Shown here: piece by piece, positions 8,932 to 17,164 of the stretch | How positions within the stretch are numbered: the stretch's first letter is position 1 | Layout of the letters: each line of letters opens with the position of its first letter | Assembly: GCA_028871815.1 (NCBI GenBank) | Contig: JAGWMJ010000001.1 | Span: 520,715-584,714 of the forward strand | DNA length: 64,000 bases | Source of the DNA: Armatimonadota bacterium | GTDB taxonomy: Bacteria > Armatimonadota > Chthonomonadetes > Chthonomonadales > Chthonomonadaceae | Direction of reading: 5' to 3' | Made by a program: the position numbers and the translations under genes | The notes under the pieces: model-generated | Database searches by the model: none | The model's input: only the letters and a program-made list of their open reading frames with translations | What the model was told of the DNA's origin: nothing

Positions 8932-9103
8932 CTTTAAAGTGGCGGCAGCGGTGGCCACTTCGGGACGGACCTGGTGGTATCCCGTACACCTCCGTACCGT
9001 CAACGTGGTTCGTGCGTACGGCTCCGGCGTGGCCGCTGGCGGGCGCTGCCGGCTGGGGCGGCGGCATGCGGGCCGGACGTACTTCCGGGCGGAGGCGCAC
9101 TAA
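8501..9103 (+). pseudogene. Truncated uvrC copy (GIY-YIG domain with a non-homologous tail)
   Basis: The first 143 codons from ATG 8501 match uvrC at 10206 almost residue for residue and contain the whole GIY-YIG nuclease domain (about 14-95). After the breakpoint the frame continues for about 57 codons with unrelated, Arg/Gly-rich sequence before a stop. The UvrB-interaction region, the second nuclease domain and the HhH domain are missing. Substitutions such as LYVGK to LYFGK and DKQYPY to DKPYPY suggest relaxed selection. The tail is antisense to the 3' end of the gene at 9000-9605. It may be transcribed, since the promoter region was copied as well. Confidence 0.85.
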
Positions 9104-9605
9104 AGCGCATCGGCTTTCCGTTAAGCGTAATATCCTGCTTGAGCATTGTGCTATGCTCCAACATCCATCCGTTCCGGGTATGGGCCCACGTGTCGCGGTT
9201 GCGATTGTGGATGGCCACTTTGCCGGAGGGGCCGTGGCCCGGCAACATGGTGGCGGTAAACCGTTGGTCCATCACGACCGTGGCCGTATTCCCGTGCAAG
9301 ATAAACGCGGCAATTGTGGTTACGGAGTGCGGGCTCTTCACGCTCTTCATCCCGCCTTCAAAGTGCTTCTGCACCTGTGCCCGTGTGCTCACCTGGCCGC
9401 CTGGCAGCGTTACCGAGTATGCAGGCGCGCGGTGCCACATTACGCCTTTTATGTTGCGCGCTGCCATCGCCGCGTTTTGCGCGTTGTAGATCAGCTGGAT
9501 GGCGGCCTTGGCCGTGCGTACCCGTCCGGGCGGCGCCGCCAGGCTTGGTCCCCCGCCCACCGCCACGCCAAACGATAGAAGTGCCAATATCGCATGTCGT
9601 CTCAT
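9000..9605 (-). CDS. Secreted SnoaL/NTF2-like domain protein
   Basis: This 201-residue protein starts at ATG 9605 with GGAGG nine bases upstream. Residues 1-24 form a signal peptide (AILALLSFGVAVGGG..LAA). Residues 30-155 look like an NTF2/SnoaL-like alpha+beta barrel (helix AAIQLIYNAQNAAMAARNI, strand-rich part with TTIAAFILHGNTATVVMD). The last 40 residues are Pro/Ala/Arg-rich and overlap, on the other strand, the tail of the truncated uvrC copy. They may have been created by the rearrangement. The function is unknown; members of this fold bind small hydrophobic ligands or act as isomerases. Confidence 0.65.
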   Translation of the reverse strand: MRRHAILALLSFGVAVGGGPSLAAPPGRVRTAKAAIQLIYNAQNAAMAARNIKGVMWHRAPAYSVTLPGGQVSTRAQVQKHFEGGMKSVKSPHSVTTIAAFILHGNTATVVMDQRFTATMLPGHGPSGKVAIHNRNRDTWAHTRNGWMLEHSTMLKQDITLNGKPMRFSAPPPGSTSGPHAAAPAGSARQRPRRSRTHEPR

Positions 9606-10205
9606 TTCGAAATCCTCCAGTTGTCTGCAGCCACAGTCAATTAGCGGTCCAGTTATCTGCTAACCATACCCGCTCGCTCAGCAGGAGCGCGTTTGCCAGC
9701 CGCTTGGGCGCTGCTCCTGAAACCAGTTCGGATAGGGCCGGGCGCTGGTGCAGAGCAACTCGAGAATCCACCCGCACGGAACGCACCGGCGGAAGGCGAT
9801 CTCGTACTGCGACGCCTCTCTGCGGGTGTTCACTGCGGATACGCAGCCAGGGGCCCACGAATGGGTGCTGGACCACCGCCAATCGGCCGTAGAGGCCCTG
9901 CGCGTGATGAGCACCGGGTTGCGGTTTCCGTTTCACGTACGCCTTGCCGCGGGAATCGGCCGCTTGGTCCGCAGCGCCACGAAAAGGAAAACGGGTTAAA
10001 GGGCAAGGTCAATGTTCGCCTTCCCTGGCGACTGTGGGTGGATCGGGTTGCTCCGACCACCTCTGTCTCACTGCGGTTAGCCCATAGATGAGACACAAAG
10101 AGTAACAGGTGTGTCCGTTCTGGGTTGTCTGGGCATTGCGCTCGCTGCGTGGTCGGTGGTTCCTGGCGCGTACAACCGGGTGTCATAATAACGCGACGAA
10201 TCCCG
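9606..10205. other. Intergenic stretch without a convincing gene
   Basis: About 600 bases lie between the SnoaL-like gene (leftward) and uvrC (rightward). Several overlapping frames are open for 80-130 codons on both strands, but none has recognisable domains, a clear ribosome binding site or coding-like composition. The segment holds copy 2 of the diverged repeat (10052-10110) and, from 10123, the duplicated uvrC promoter region. Confidence 0.4.
10052..10110. repeat. Diverged repeat with TGTCTC/GAGACA inverted arms, copy 2
   Basis: This is the second copy of the element at 7801-7860, with arms TGTCTC (10064-10069) and GAGACA (10090-10095). It lies 13 bases before the start of the uvrC duplication. 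In copy 1 the antitoxin/toxin remnant is interposed between repeat and uvrC segment. Confidence 0.45.
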
Positions 10206-12056
10206 ATGCCCGATCTGCTGCAGCAAAAACTCTCTGCGCTTCCGGCGCGCCCGGGCTGCTACCTGTTCAAAGGCGCGTCCGGCGCGATCCTTTACGTTGG
10301 TAAGGCCGTCAGCCTGCGCAGCCGGGTACGGTCGTACTTTCGGGTTGGCGCGCGACACACGCCACGAACGTCGCGGTTGGTGGCGCACATCACCGATTTT
10401 GAGGTGATTGTCACCAGCAGCGAACTTGAAGCGCTGGTGCTGGAGTGCACGCTGATCAAGCGGCACCAGCCGCGCTACAACATCCGCCTGCGCGATGACA
10501 AGCAGTATCCCTACCTGTGCCTGACGGTGACCGAGCCGTTTCCGCGACTGATCTTTGTGCGGAGAGCGCGTCAGGATGGAAACCGGTACTACGGGCCTTT
10601 TCCGAGCAGCAAGGCGGTGCACGCCACGCAGGATGTGGTGAAGCGGCTCTTTCCGCTGGTCGCCTGCGGCAAGAAGTTTGATGGCACGCCGGTGCAGAAA
10701 CCGTGTCTCTACTACCACCTGCACCAGTGCCTCGCGCCGTGCGCCGGGCTGGCCGATGCCGCCGAGTACGCTGCCGCGGTGCGCGACGTGGATGAGTTCC
10801 TGAGTGGTCGCGAGGAAGGCGTGGTGCGCGAACTGCGCGCGCAGATGGAGCAGGCTGCCGCCAACGAAGAGTTTGAGCTGGCGGCCCGGCTGCGCGACCG
10901 GGTTCTGGGTGTTGAGGAGGTGCTGAAGCGCCAGAAAGTGCTGACCTCCGAGGTGATCGATCAGGACGTGATCGCACTCGTCGAGGATCCTGCCGGCAGT
11001 ACCGGCGCCTGCGTCCAGATGTTCTTCATACGCGGCGGCAAGCTGCTGGGCCAGAGCCACTTTCTGCTGGACGGCGCCGGCGACGACACCCAACCCGAGC
11101 TGGTTCAGGAGTTTGTGAAGCAGTACTACGAGAAGGCAGCGTATGTGCCGCAGGAGATCCTGCTGCCGTGCGAGATGGAAGAGCACACTATCATCGAATC
11201 GTGGCTGCGGCAAAAGCGCGGGCGCAAGGTAGAGTTGTGCGTCCCCGTGCGTGGTGACAAGAAGCGGCTGGTGGAGATGGCTGCGGAGAATGCAGGGCAG
11301 GCGCTGGATCAACTTCGCGCCGAACGCGAGGCACGGTTTCGCAGTACCGCGGGCGCGCTGGAGGAGCTCGGCGCGGCGCTGGGACTCTCCGGCGCGCCGC
11401 AGCGCATCGAGTGTTACGACATCTCGAATACGCAGGGCCGGAACCCGGTGGCCTCGATGGTGGTGTGCGAAGCCGGCGAGATGGCCAAATCGGAGTACCG
11501 CCGCTTCCGCATCCGCGAGCACGACGAGAGCCCGGACGACTTTGCGATGATGGGTGAAGTAATCGCCCGGCGGCTCAACGAGTCGAAAACCGGCAACGCC
11601 AAATTCGCCCGGCTGCCCGATCTGCTGATTGTGGACGGGGGCCGCGGGCAGGTGAGCAGCGCGCTTCTGGCTATGGAGGAGACCGGCATCTCCACGCCTC
11701 TGGCCGGGCTGGCCAAGCAGCATGAGCACCTCTACCTGGCGCACAGCGCGGCGCCTGTGATCCTGGGCCGGTCCTCACAGGCGCTATTCCTGGTGCAGCG
11801 CATTCGCGACGAGGCGCACCGCTTCGCCAACACCTATCAGGCGAACCTGCGCAGCAAGCGGCAAACCCGCTCGGTGCTGGACGAGATTCCCGGCATCGGT
11901 CCCAAGCGGCGCCGCGGTCTCCATGTCCATTTCGGCAGCCTCAGGCGAATGCGGGAGGCGTCGCTGGCCGAACTTGCCGCCGTGCCGGGCATGAGCCTGA
12001 AGATTGCCGAGGTGGTCTACGACTACCTGCATGGCGACCCGGTTGCCGGAACGTAG
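10206..12056 (+). CDS. uvrC: UvrABC system protein C
   Basis: This is the excision nuclease subunit that cuts on both sides of a DNA lesion after UvrA/UvrB loading. The 616 residues are the full expected length. The order is GIY-YIG endonuclease (14-95, with ILYVGKAVSLRSRVRSYF), a Cys-containing linker (CLYYHLHQCLAPC), a UVR UvrB-binding motif (about 200-235), the RNase-H-like second nuclease (about 380-540, ECYDISNTQG and LLIVDGGRGQ), and a C-terminal helix-hairpin-helix pair (LDEIPGIGPKRRR). ATG 10206 is used because the coding match to the truncated copy starts there. The promoter region is duplicated at 8.4 kb. Confidence 0.96.
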   Translation: MPDLLQQKLSALPARPGCYLFKGASGAILYVGKAVSLRSRVRSYFRVGARHTPRTSRLVAHITDFEVIVTSSELEALVLECTLIKRHQPRYNIRLRDDKQYPYLCLTVTEPFPRLIFVRRARQDGNRYYGPFPSSKAVHATQDVVKRLFPLVACGKKFDGTPVQKPCLYYHLHQCLAPCAGLADAAEYAAAVRDVDEFLSGREEGVVRELRAQMEQAAANEEFELAARLRDRVLGVEEVLKRQKVLTSEVIDQDVIALVEDPAGSTGACVQMFFIRGGKLLGQSHFLLDGAGDDTQPELVQEFVKQYYEKAAYVPQEILLPCEMEEHTIIESWLRQKRGRKVELCVPVRGDKKRLVEMAAENAGQALDQLRAEREARFRSTAGALEELGAALGLSGAPQRIECYDISNTQGRNPVASMVVCEAGEMAKSEYRRFRIREHDESPDDFAMMGEVIARRLNESKTGNAKFARLPDLLIVDGGRGQVSSALLAMEETGISTPLAGLAKQHEHLYLAHSAAPVILGRSSQALFLVQRIRDEAHRFANTYQANLRSKRQTRSVLDEIPGIGPKRRRGLHVHFGSLRRMREASLAELAAVPGMSLKIAEVVYDYLHGDPVAGT

Positions 12057-12326
12057 CTCGCTTGCGGGGTCCTCGTTTGCGGGCGCCTCGGCATATCGCC
12101 AAGCCGTGCGCAACTCTGTGCCAGGCAAGCGAGCGGAGAGAACACGCGCCTGCTCATTCACATCGATCGGCAAACGGCTCGCGCGCTAGCCGTGGCGATC
12201 CGGCTGACACATTGCTGGACAGATGCGTTGACACGCTGCGGACCGGTCTAGGGTATAGCGTTAGCGAAGGATGGCGAGTTTACGAGAGGGATTGTGTGCG
12301 CAGGCTGCCAAGTCTGGAGTGAATCC

Positions 12327-13521
12327 GTGGACAACACGCGCGCCTATCTGCGGACGCACCCGCATTTGACGTTCGAGATCGACCTGGCCCACGCCCGGTG
12401 GGATCTTTGGGAGTTGCTCGGCGAAGTAAAGGCGAAATGTGAGCAGTTGGCAACCGTACTCCTTCCGCCCGAAGATGCGAGGGTACTGAACCGGATCTAC
12501 CTGGCAAAAGGTGTGCTCGCCACCACAGCTATAGAAGGTAACACACTTACCGAGGAGGAGGTGTCGGCACGGCTTGAGGGCACCATCCCGCGAGTAGTTC
12601 GGTATTGAAGTTGACAAAATCGTACGGGCGTGCAATGGGCTTCTGAAGGACGTTGATACGCCCGGGTTCGGTCTGATGACGACGTTACGCATCTTTCAGT
12701 TCAACATCGACGCCCTTTTGGATCTTGAGCTGGCGGATGGGGTAAGACCGGGCGAAATATCGACGCATGAAGTGGCAGTGGCTGGTTACTCCGGGGCGCC
12801 ACGACGCTGTTGCCCATTTCTGTTAAAGCAAATGTGCGATTGGCTTAATGCGCCGGAATTCATGCCGTCGGATCGAAACCGGGTGCTGCTCGGCGTTGTT
12901 CGTGCAGTACTGGCGCACCTCTATCTGGTCTGGATTCACCCATTCGGTGACGGAAATGGCCGGACGGCTCGCCTGCTTGAGGTGCAGGTTCTGCTGGCTG
13001 CAGGCGTTCCGATGCCGGCCGCGCAATTGCTAAGCAACCATTATAACAAAACCCGCTCGCAGTACTACCGGGAACTGTCCAGGTCGAGCCGCGAGGGCCC
13101 GTTGCCCTTTCTCCTGTACGCCGCCCGGGGCTTCGTAGATGGTCTTGACGAGCAGCTGGCCATGGTCTGGCGATGGCAGCTCGTGCGATCGTGGCGGGAC
13201 TACGTCTATTCACAGTTCCGGAACCGCCGGTCCGCGGCGAACGACCGGCGCCGCGATCTGCTGCTCGTACTCGCGCGCAAGGAGGGCCCCAACTTCGTTG
13301 CCTTGACGGCCATTCAAGAGTTGACGCCGCGCCTCGCGCAGCTCTATGCGACCGTTGGTCCGAGGACGCTCTCGCGAGACGTCGCGGCGATGTGCCGTGA
13401 GCAACTGTTGGTGCCTTCGGCAACCGGATACGGTGCGAACCTTGATATTCTGCGGTCGTGGCAGGCGCGAAGGCGGACGCAGGACGCTGCGGAAACAGAG
13501 CCGGCCGCCGGAAACGTTTGA
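12327..13521 (+). pseudogene. Fic-family protein, frameshifted between N-terminal and Fic domains
   Basis: The first frame starts at GTG 12327 (GGAG seven bases upstream; GTG 12294 is an alternative) and ends at 12608. It carries a Fic_N region and the class II inhibitory motif TAIEGN. The second frame is readable from about 12601 (GIEVDKIVRACN) to 13521 and holds the catalytic loop HPFGDGNGRTAR, a perfect match to HPFx(D/E)GNGRxxR, followed by a winged-helix-like C-terminus. Fic enzymes AMPylate target proteins. The N-terminal frame shifts near EGTIPRVV (12590-12608), where one base seems lost or gained. No slippery heptamer is obvious, so mutation or sequencing error is more likely than programmed shifting. 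Confidence 0.8.
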
Positions 13522-14125
13522 GGCGTAATCGGCCGTTCACCATGGCCGCCCTGAGCGGGCCGAGGCCGCGCAGCGGTTAACTCGGCTCTGCGTGACGGTC
13601 TCTTGGGGCCAAGCGAGAGGCGGGACCGACGTGTCTGACGAAACGAGACTGACCGCACGAGCGAGGCAGGATCGCCAGGGACGCGGTGCAGCGATTAGCG
13701 TGGTACGGTCGAACCGCGCCTGGTTATATGCATGCGTTGAAGATGGCAGCACCACGGCGAAGCGTCACCGGACCGTTCCGCGGGCCAGCGGCAGTGTCGC
13801 CTCGGACGAAACGTTGCCTGCGGAAACCGCGACGTGGATACAGGTCAGCCTCGGCCGCTGCTGAGGTCGGGCGGCACGGCTTCGCGCAACTTTTAGCCTG
13901 TCGGAAGGGCGCCACTCGGCCGGCCCCGCACCCGCCCCCAGTCGTCAAGCTTCGGGTAGACTACTGAAACCTAGTGAACCTTTTAAGGCGATGGAGACCG
14001 CCGGGGCCTGTGCCTGAACCGCTCATGTTGAGCTGATGGCTCCTGGAGGCTGTTCCGCGGGAACGCGCTTCCGGGGGCCGTTTTGCTGCCGGAGACGTTC
14101 TCGCGATTATCCGCAGAAACCGCAC
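13522..14125. other. Gap of about 600 bases with no recognisable gene
   Basis: Both strands have open frames of up to about 100 codons, but they are Arg/Pro-rich, lack ribosome binding sites and show no domain I recognise. No tRNA or repeat was found here. Confidence 0.4.
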
Positions 14126-14809
14126 ATGCAGCACCCATCCCATAGCAGGCGATCCGCCGCAGCGGCGTATGATTCCGATCGTCATGCGCTGTATCACGCA
14201 TTTCTCGCTCTGGTGGGCGAACCCGGATGCAGCGTGTGCGCGCGTGTTGATGCCGCCTCGTCGGGCCGGCTAAGACAGTTGTTTGCCGAGGAGGTCTGCG
14301 ATACCGCCGTGCGCACTGCCCTGCGATCATCCTGGGGGTTTTGCGCCCGCCATGCGCAAAGGGCCTCAGATTTGGGCGCTGCACTCGGCGTGGCGCTGAT
14401 CTACCAGGATATCGCTGCGGCGATACAGCGCCAGCTCGCTATTCGCCGGACGGCGCACCGTTTGCGTGTCGAGCCATGTACCGAGTGCCTTGCCGAGGAT
14501 GCCGACACTGTTCGACTCTGCGCCGGTTTAGGCGCGGCGCTGGCGGATGAGGCCCTCCGCGAGCGGTATGCTCTCGGCGGCGGACTATGCGGTCGGCACC
14601 TCGCCGCCGTCTTCAATGCCGCCGCAGAACCGGCGCGTTCATTTCTGTCGGTGGATGAGTCGGCGCGATTGAGCCGACTCGAGGCCGAGTTGGGCGAATA
14701 CGTGCGCAAATGCGATTTCAACCACAGCTCGGAGCCCATGGGTCCCGAGCGGAGTGCCTGGCGGCGCGCGCTGGCCAAAATCTCCGGCGCATCGCTGCCG
14801 GCGTCCTAG
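14126..14809 (+). CDS. DUF6062-like cysteine-rich protein
   Basis: This 227-residue protein has an internally repeated pattern: CSVC (35, 38) then GFCARH (73, 76), and again CTEC (118, 121) then GLCGRH (155, 158). It is probably two zinc-binding helical units. This CxxC...CxxH arrangement is what I recall for the DUF6062 family of Chloroflexota and relatives; the function is unknown. The start at 14126 lacks a strong ribosome binding site, and the frame is open upstream to 14036. Downstream genes follow on the same strand with short gaps, so it probably heads the operon that ends with the fluoride channel. Confidence 0.65.
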   Translation: MQHPSHSRRSAAAAYDSDRHALYHAFLALVGEPGCSVCARVDAASSGRLRQLFAEEVCDTAVRTALRSSWGFCARHAQRASDLGAALGVALIYQDIAAAIQRQLAIRRTAHRLRVEPCTECLAEDADTVRLCAGLGAALADEALRERYALGGGLCGRHLAAVFNAAAEPARSFLSVDESARLSRLEAELGEYVRKCDFNHSSEPMGPERSAWRRALAKISGASLPAS

Positions 14810-14851
14810 CGCGGCGATGTCGCCGGCCGGCGCGGCCATAAGGAGGGGACT

Positions 14852-15571
14852 GTGCGGCTGCTGGTAATTGCCGACATCCATGCGAACTACGAAGCGCTGA
14901 AGGCGGTGGAATCCGCTGCCGGCAGCGTGGACGCCACGCTCTTCCTGGGTGGGGCGGCGCTCTTCGGCGCGTCGGTGTCGGAGTGTGTGAATTGGCTGCG
15001 CAACAGCGCTACGTGGGCCGTGGCGGGTGAGGATGATCTGGCCGTGGCGCTCTCGCGGGTAGGTCCAGCCGCTGACGAGCCGACTGCCTGGCGGGATGCC
15101 ACGAGCGCGCTTCACCGAAACCAGCTGGATGCAGACGACCTTACCTGGCTGGCAGGCCTGGCGCCCAGGCTGAGCTTCTATTTCGATATGCGCTCGATGC
15201 TGGCAGTGCATCGCGTCGGCACTCCGGCGGTCGCCGCAGATCCGGACGCCAGGCTTTCGGCGCTGCGGGAGTTGACGGCCAGCTCCGGCGCGGATTGCCT
15301 TTTCACCGCCGGCGACCGCGCGCCGTGGGTGCTGGAAGAGCAGGGCTTTACCGCGGCCTCTCCGGGCAGCGTTGGCCTGCCTGGCGACGGCGATCCGCGC
15401 GCATCCTTCCTTATCTGGGAGGGTGGGACGCTACAGATTCACCGCGTGGAGTACGACGTGGAAAAGGCCGTCCGCGACGTGCTGCTGATGCCCCTACCGC
15501 TGGAGGTGGCGAAGCAGATCAAGCACAGGCTCCTTACCGGTCACGCTTACCGCCAGGGTGAGACCGGGTGA
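14852..15571 (+). CDS. Metallophosphoesterase-fold protein with degenerate active site
   Basis: This 239-residue protein starts at GTG 14852, with AGGAGG six to seven bases upstream. The fold is that of YfcE-type calcineurin-like phosphoesterases: ADIHANYEAL at 7-16, then SPGSVGLPGDGDPRASFLIW at 170-189. The first motif DxH is kept (Asp8, His10). The others are altered: GD is GG (33-34), GNHD is GEDD (59-62), and the final GHTH/GHxH is GDRA (154-157). Most metal ligands are therefore missing. It is probably a non-catalytic or altered-function member. It overlaps the next gene by 4 bases. Confidence 0.75.
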   Translation: MRLLVIADIHANYEALKAVESAAGSVDATLFLGGAALFGASVSECVNWLRNSATWAVAGEDDLAVALSRVGPAADEPTAWRDATSALHRNQLDADDLTWLAGLAPRLSFYFDMRSMLAVHRVGTPAVAADPDARLSALRELTASSGADCLFTAGDRAPWVLEEQGFTAASPGSVGLPGDGDPRASFLIWEGGTLQIHRVEYDVEKAVRDVLLMPLPLEVAKQIKHRLLTGHAYRQGETG

Positions 15572-16020
15572 AGCTGCCGAGCCCGCACGCCCGCAGCATC
15601 GCCGCCACGCTTGGCGCCGCGGAGGAGACGCTGCGCCGGATGGCCGGCGCCGGCGTTGATGGGCGCAGCCCGGCCGGCGCTCCGCTGGCGCCACTTTGCC
15701 GTCAGGATTCCGAGGCGCTTCTGGCCCGGCTGGATGATCTGCGTCGGGCCATGCAGGCGTTTCGCACCATCGCCGGCGGTGCGCCTCTGACTGCCGGAGC
15801 TCCACAGCGCTCACAAACAGTCGGTTGGCTGGCCATGCTTCAGCGGCAGCTGGAGGACGAGATGCTGTGCGAGCTGGATGCGGATTGGCTGCAGGGCCGG
15901 TACGGGGCGATGCCGGAGGAGTCGGCCCGCGAACTCCGCGAGCGATGTACGGCGCTGCGCGAAAGCGTTCGCCGTTTGGGCGGCATGATTGAAGCGCTTC
16001 GTGGAGGAGAGGCGGAGTGA
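15568..16020 (+). CDS. Helical protein of unknown function
   Basis: This 150-residue protein starts at GTG 15568, overlapping the previous stop (GTGA), and its own stop overlaps the crcB start in the same way. It is Ala/Arg/Leu-rich with long predicted helices (85-100 and 115-148) and no signal peptide or membrane segment. The tight coupling on both sides supports a real gene. I do not recognise it. Confidence 0.6.
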   Translation: MKLPSPHARSIAATLGAAEETLRRMAGAGVDGRSPAGAPLAPLCRQDSEALLARLDDLRRAMQAFRTIAGGAPLTAGAPQRSQTVGWLAMLQRQLEDEMLCELDADWLQGRYGAMPEESARELRERCTALRESVRRLGGMIEALRGGEAE

Positions 16021-16394
16021 AGTACCTCGCGATTGGCTTCGGAGGGTTTGTTGGCGCTAACGCGCGCTACGTGGTTGGTGGGTGGATTTCGGACCGCTGG
16101 GGGCACGAGTTTCCCTGGGGCACACTGGTGATCAACGTGACGGGGAGCTTTATCCTGGGCTTTTTCAGCACGCTGGCACTGCGTTATGCGTGGAGCGCGC
16201 AGTGGCGCAATCTGGTCGCTGTCGGCTTCGTAGGCGCGTACACCACCTTCTCAACATTCGAGTACGAAACGTTTCAGCTGGCGCAAAACGGAGCGATACT
16301 GCGCGCGGCCGCCAACGCCATGGGCAGTTTGGCGGCTGGCTTCTTCGCGGCGTGGCTCGGCGTGCGGTTTGCGGGCATGCTTCTGGGGCGGTAG
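16017..16394 (+). CDS. crcB: Fluoride ion channel CrcB/FluC
   Basis: This 125-residue protein with four membrane helices exports fluoride as a dimer in the inner membrane. Family motifs are all present: GGFVGANARYVVG near the N-terminus, GTLVINVTGSFILGF (about 39-53) with the central polar Asn, and GFVGAYTTFSTFEYE (about 74-88) with the TTFSTF pore segment. GTG 16017 overlaps the upstream stop. No fluoride riboswitch precedes it, since the gene is internal to an operon. The last 20 or so bases of the gene form the start of the 41-bp direct repeat that bounds the inserted defence segment. Confidence 0.95.
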   Translation: MKYLAIGFGGFVGANARYVVGGWISDRWGHEFPWGTLVINVTGSFILGFFSTLALRYAWSAQWRNLVAVGFVGAYTTFSTFEYETFQLAQNGAILRAAANAMGSLAAGFFAAWLGVRFAGMLLGR

Positions 16395-16414
16395 GTGAAC
16401 GCGGTAATCAGCCG
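16374..16414. repeat. 41-bp direct repeat, left copy (attL-like)
   Basis: This sequence starts GGCATGCTTCTGGGGC, runs over the crcB stop codon and is repeated without mismatch at 21789-21829. One mismatch follows, then five more matching bases. Its position at a gene end and its perfect match suggest a site-specific recombination core. Confidence 0.9.
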
Positions 16415-16480
16415 ACGGCCAATTGCCTATGGACCGGCCCCTGCGTTATCATATGAAACTCTGACTTCGTTCGAGGGTTT

Positions 16481-17104
16481 ATGCTTGATCCGAGAGAGAT
16501 TTTTTCGCTCAGAGACTTCCCAGGACACGATAGAGACCGGGTTGGAGGGTTGACTGAAACCGACAAACCGATTGATCTCAGGGTTAAGGGGGGAGCTTGC
16601 TCTGGTGCGCCAAAGGAAGCCGATCTATCCAGAGGGATGCTCGAAAGCATCGACATGGACAGCTATCGGACGGAGGCCAGAACGACAATAGCTATCGGTC
16701 TTGCCGACGAAGACAAAGAGATCGAACCCGTGCCGACGGGTGGCGGCAGAAAGATTCCCGAACCGGAGTTAGACCGGCTCAGCAACATTCTCCGCTCGTT
16801 CAACGAGCAGTTTGGCAATATCGACTGGAAAGACGTTGATAAGATTCGAGACGTAATCGCCGAGGAGATTCCGGCCAAAGTGGCAGCGGATTCCGCCTAC
16901 CAAAACGCGATGAAGAATTCCGACAAGGAGAACGCGAGAATCGAACATGACAAAGCACTACAGCGGGCAATCGTCGAACTTCTTTCCGATCACACCGAGC
17001 TCTTTAAGCAGTTTTCCGACAACCCCAGCTTCAAGAGGTGGCTGGGTGACACGATCTTTGGAGCGACTTACCATCAGTCTGGCGCAGCGCCTCCTCATGA
17101 CTAA
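16481..17104 (+). pseudogene. C-terminal remnant of a type I restriction enzyme R subunit (hsdR)
   Basis: From about residue 46 the 207-residue ORF reads like the extreme C-terminus of HsdR. Recognisable pieces are TTIAIGLADEDKEIEPVP, EPELDRLSNILRSFNEQFG, EEIPAKVAADSAYQNAMKNS and ELFKQFSDNPSFKRWL. The nuclease and helicase domains (about 800 residues) are absent, as are hsdM and hsdS. The first 45 or so residues are not HsdR-like. It is most likely the last piece of a type I restriction locus displaced by or carried with the island. A preserved reading frame leaves open a small role, but I think it is a relic. Confidence 0.8.
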
Positions 17105-17164
17105 CCGCTTACCGCTCGAATGTGGCGAAGCAACTCAGAGCCTGCGAATAGCCGAGTCATCGAC

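Noticed and set aside
9637..10091. Several overlapping ORFs of 80-130 codons between the SnoaL-like gene and uvrC
   Set aside because: They lack ribosome binding sites and domains, and three frames are equally open, as expected by chance at this GC.
10077..11744. A 555-codon open frame on the minus strand across uvrC
   Set aside because: It is the reverse shadow of uvrC; even its apparent similarity to 8357-9100 on the minus strand simply mirrors the uvrC duplication.
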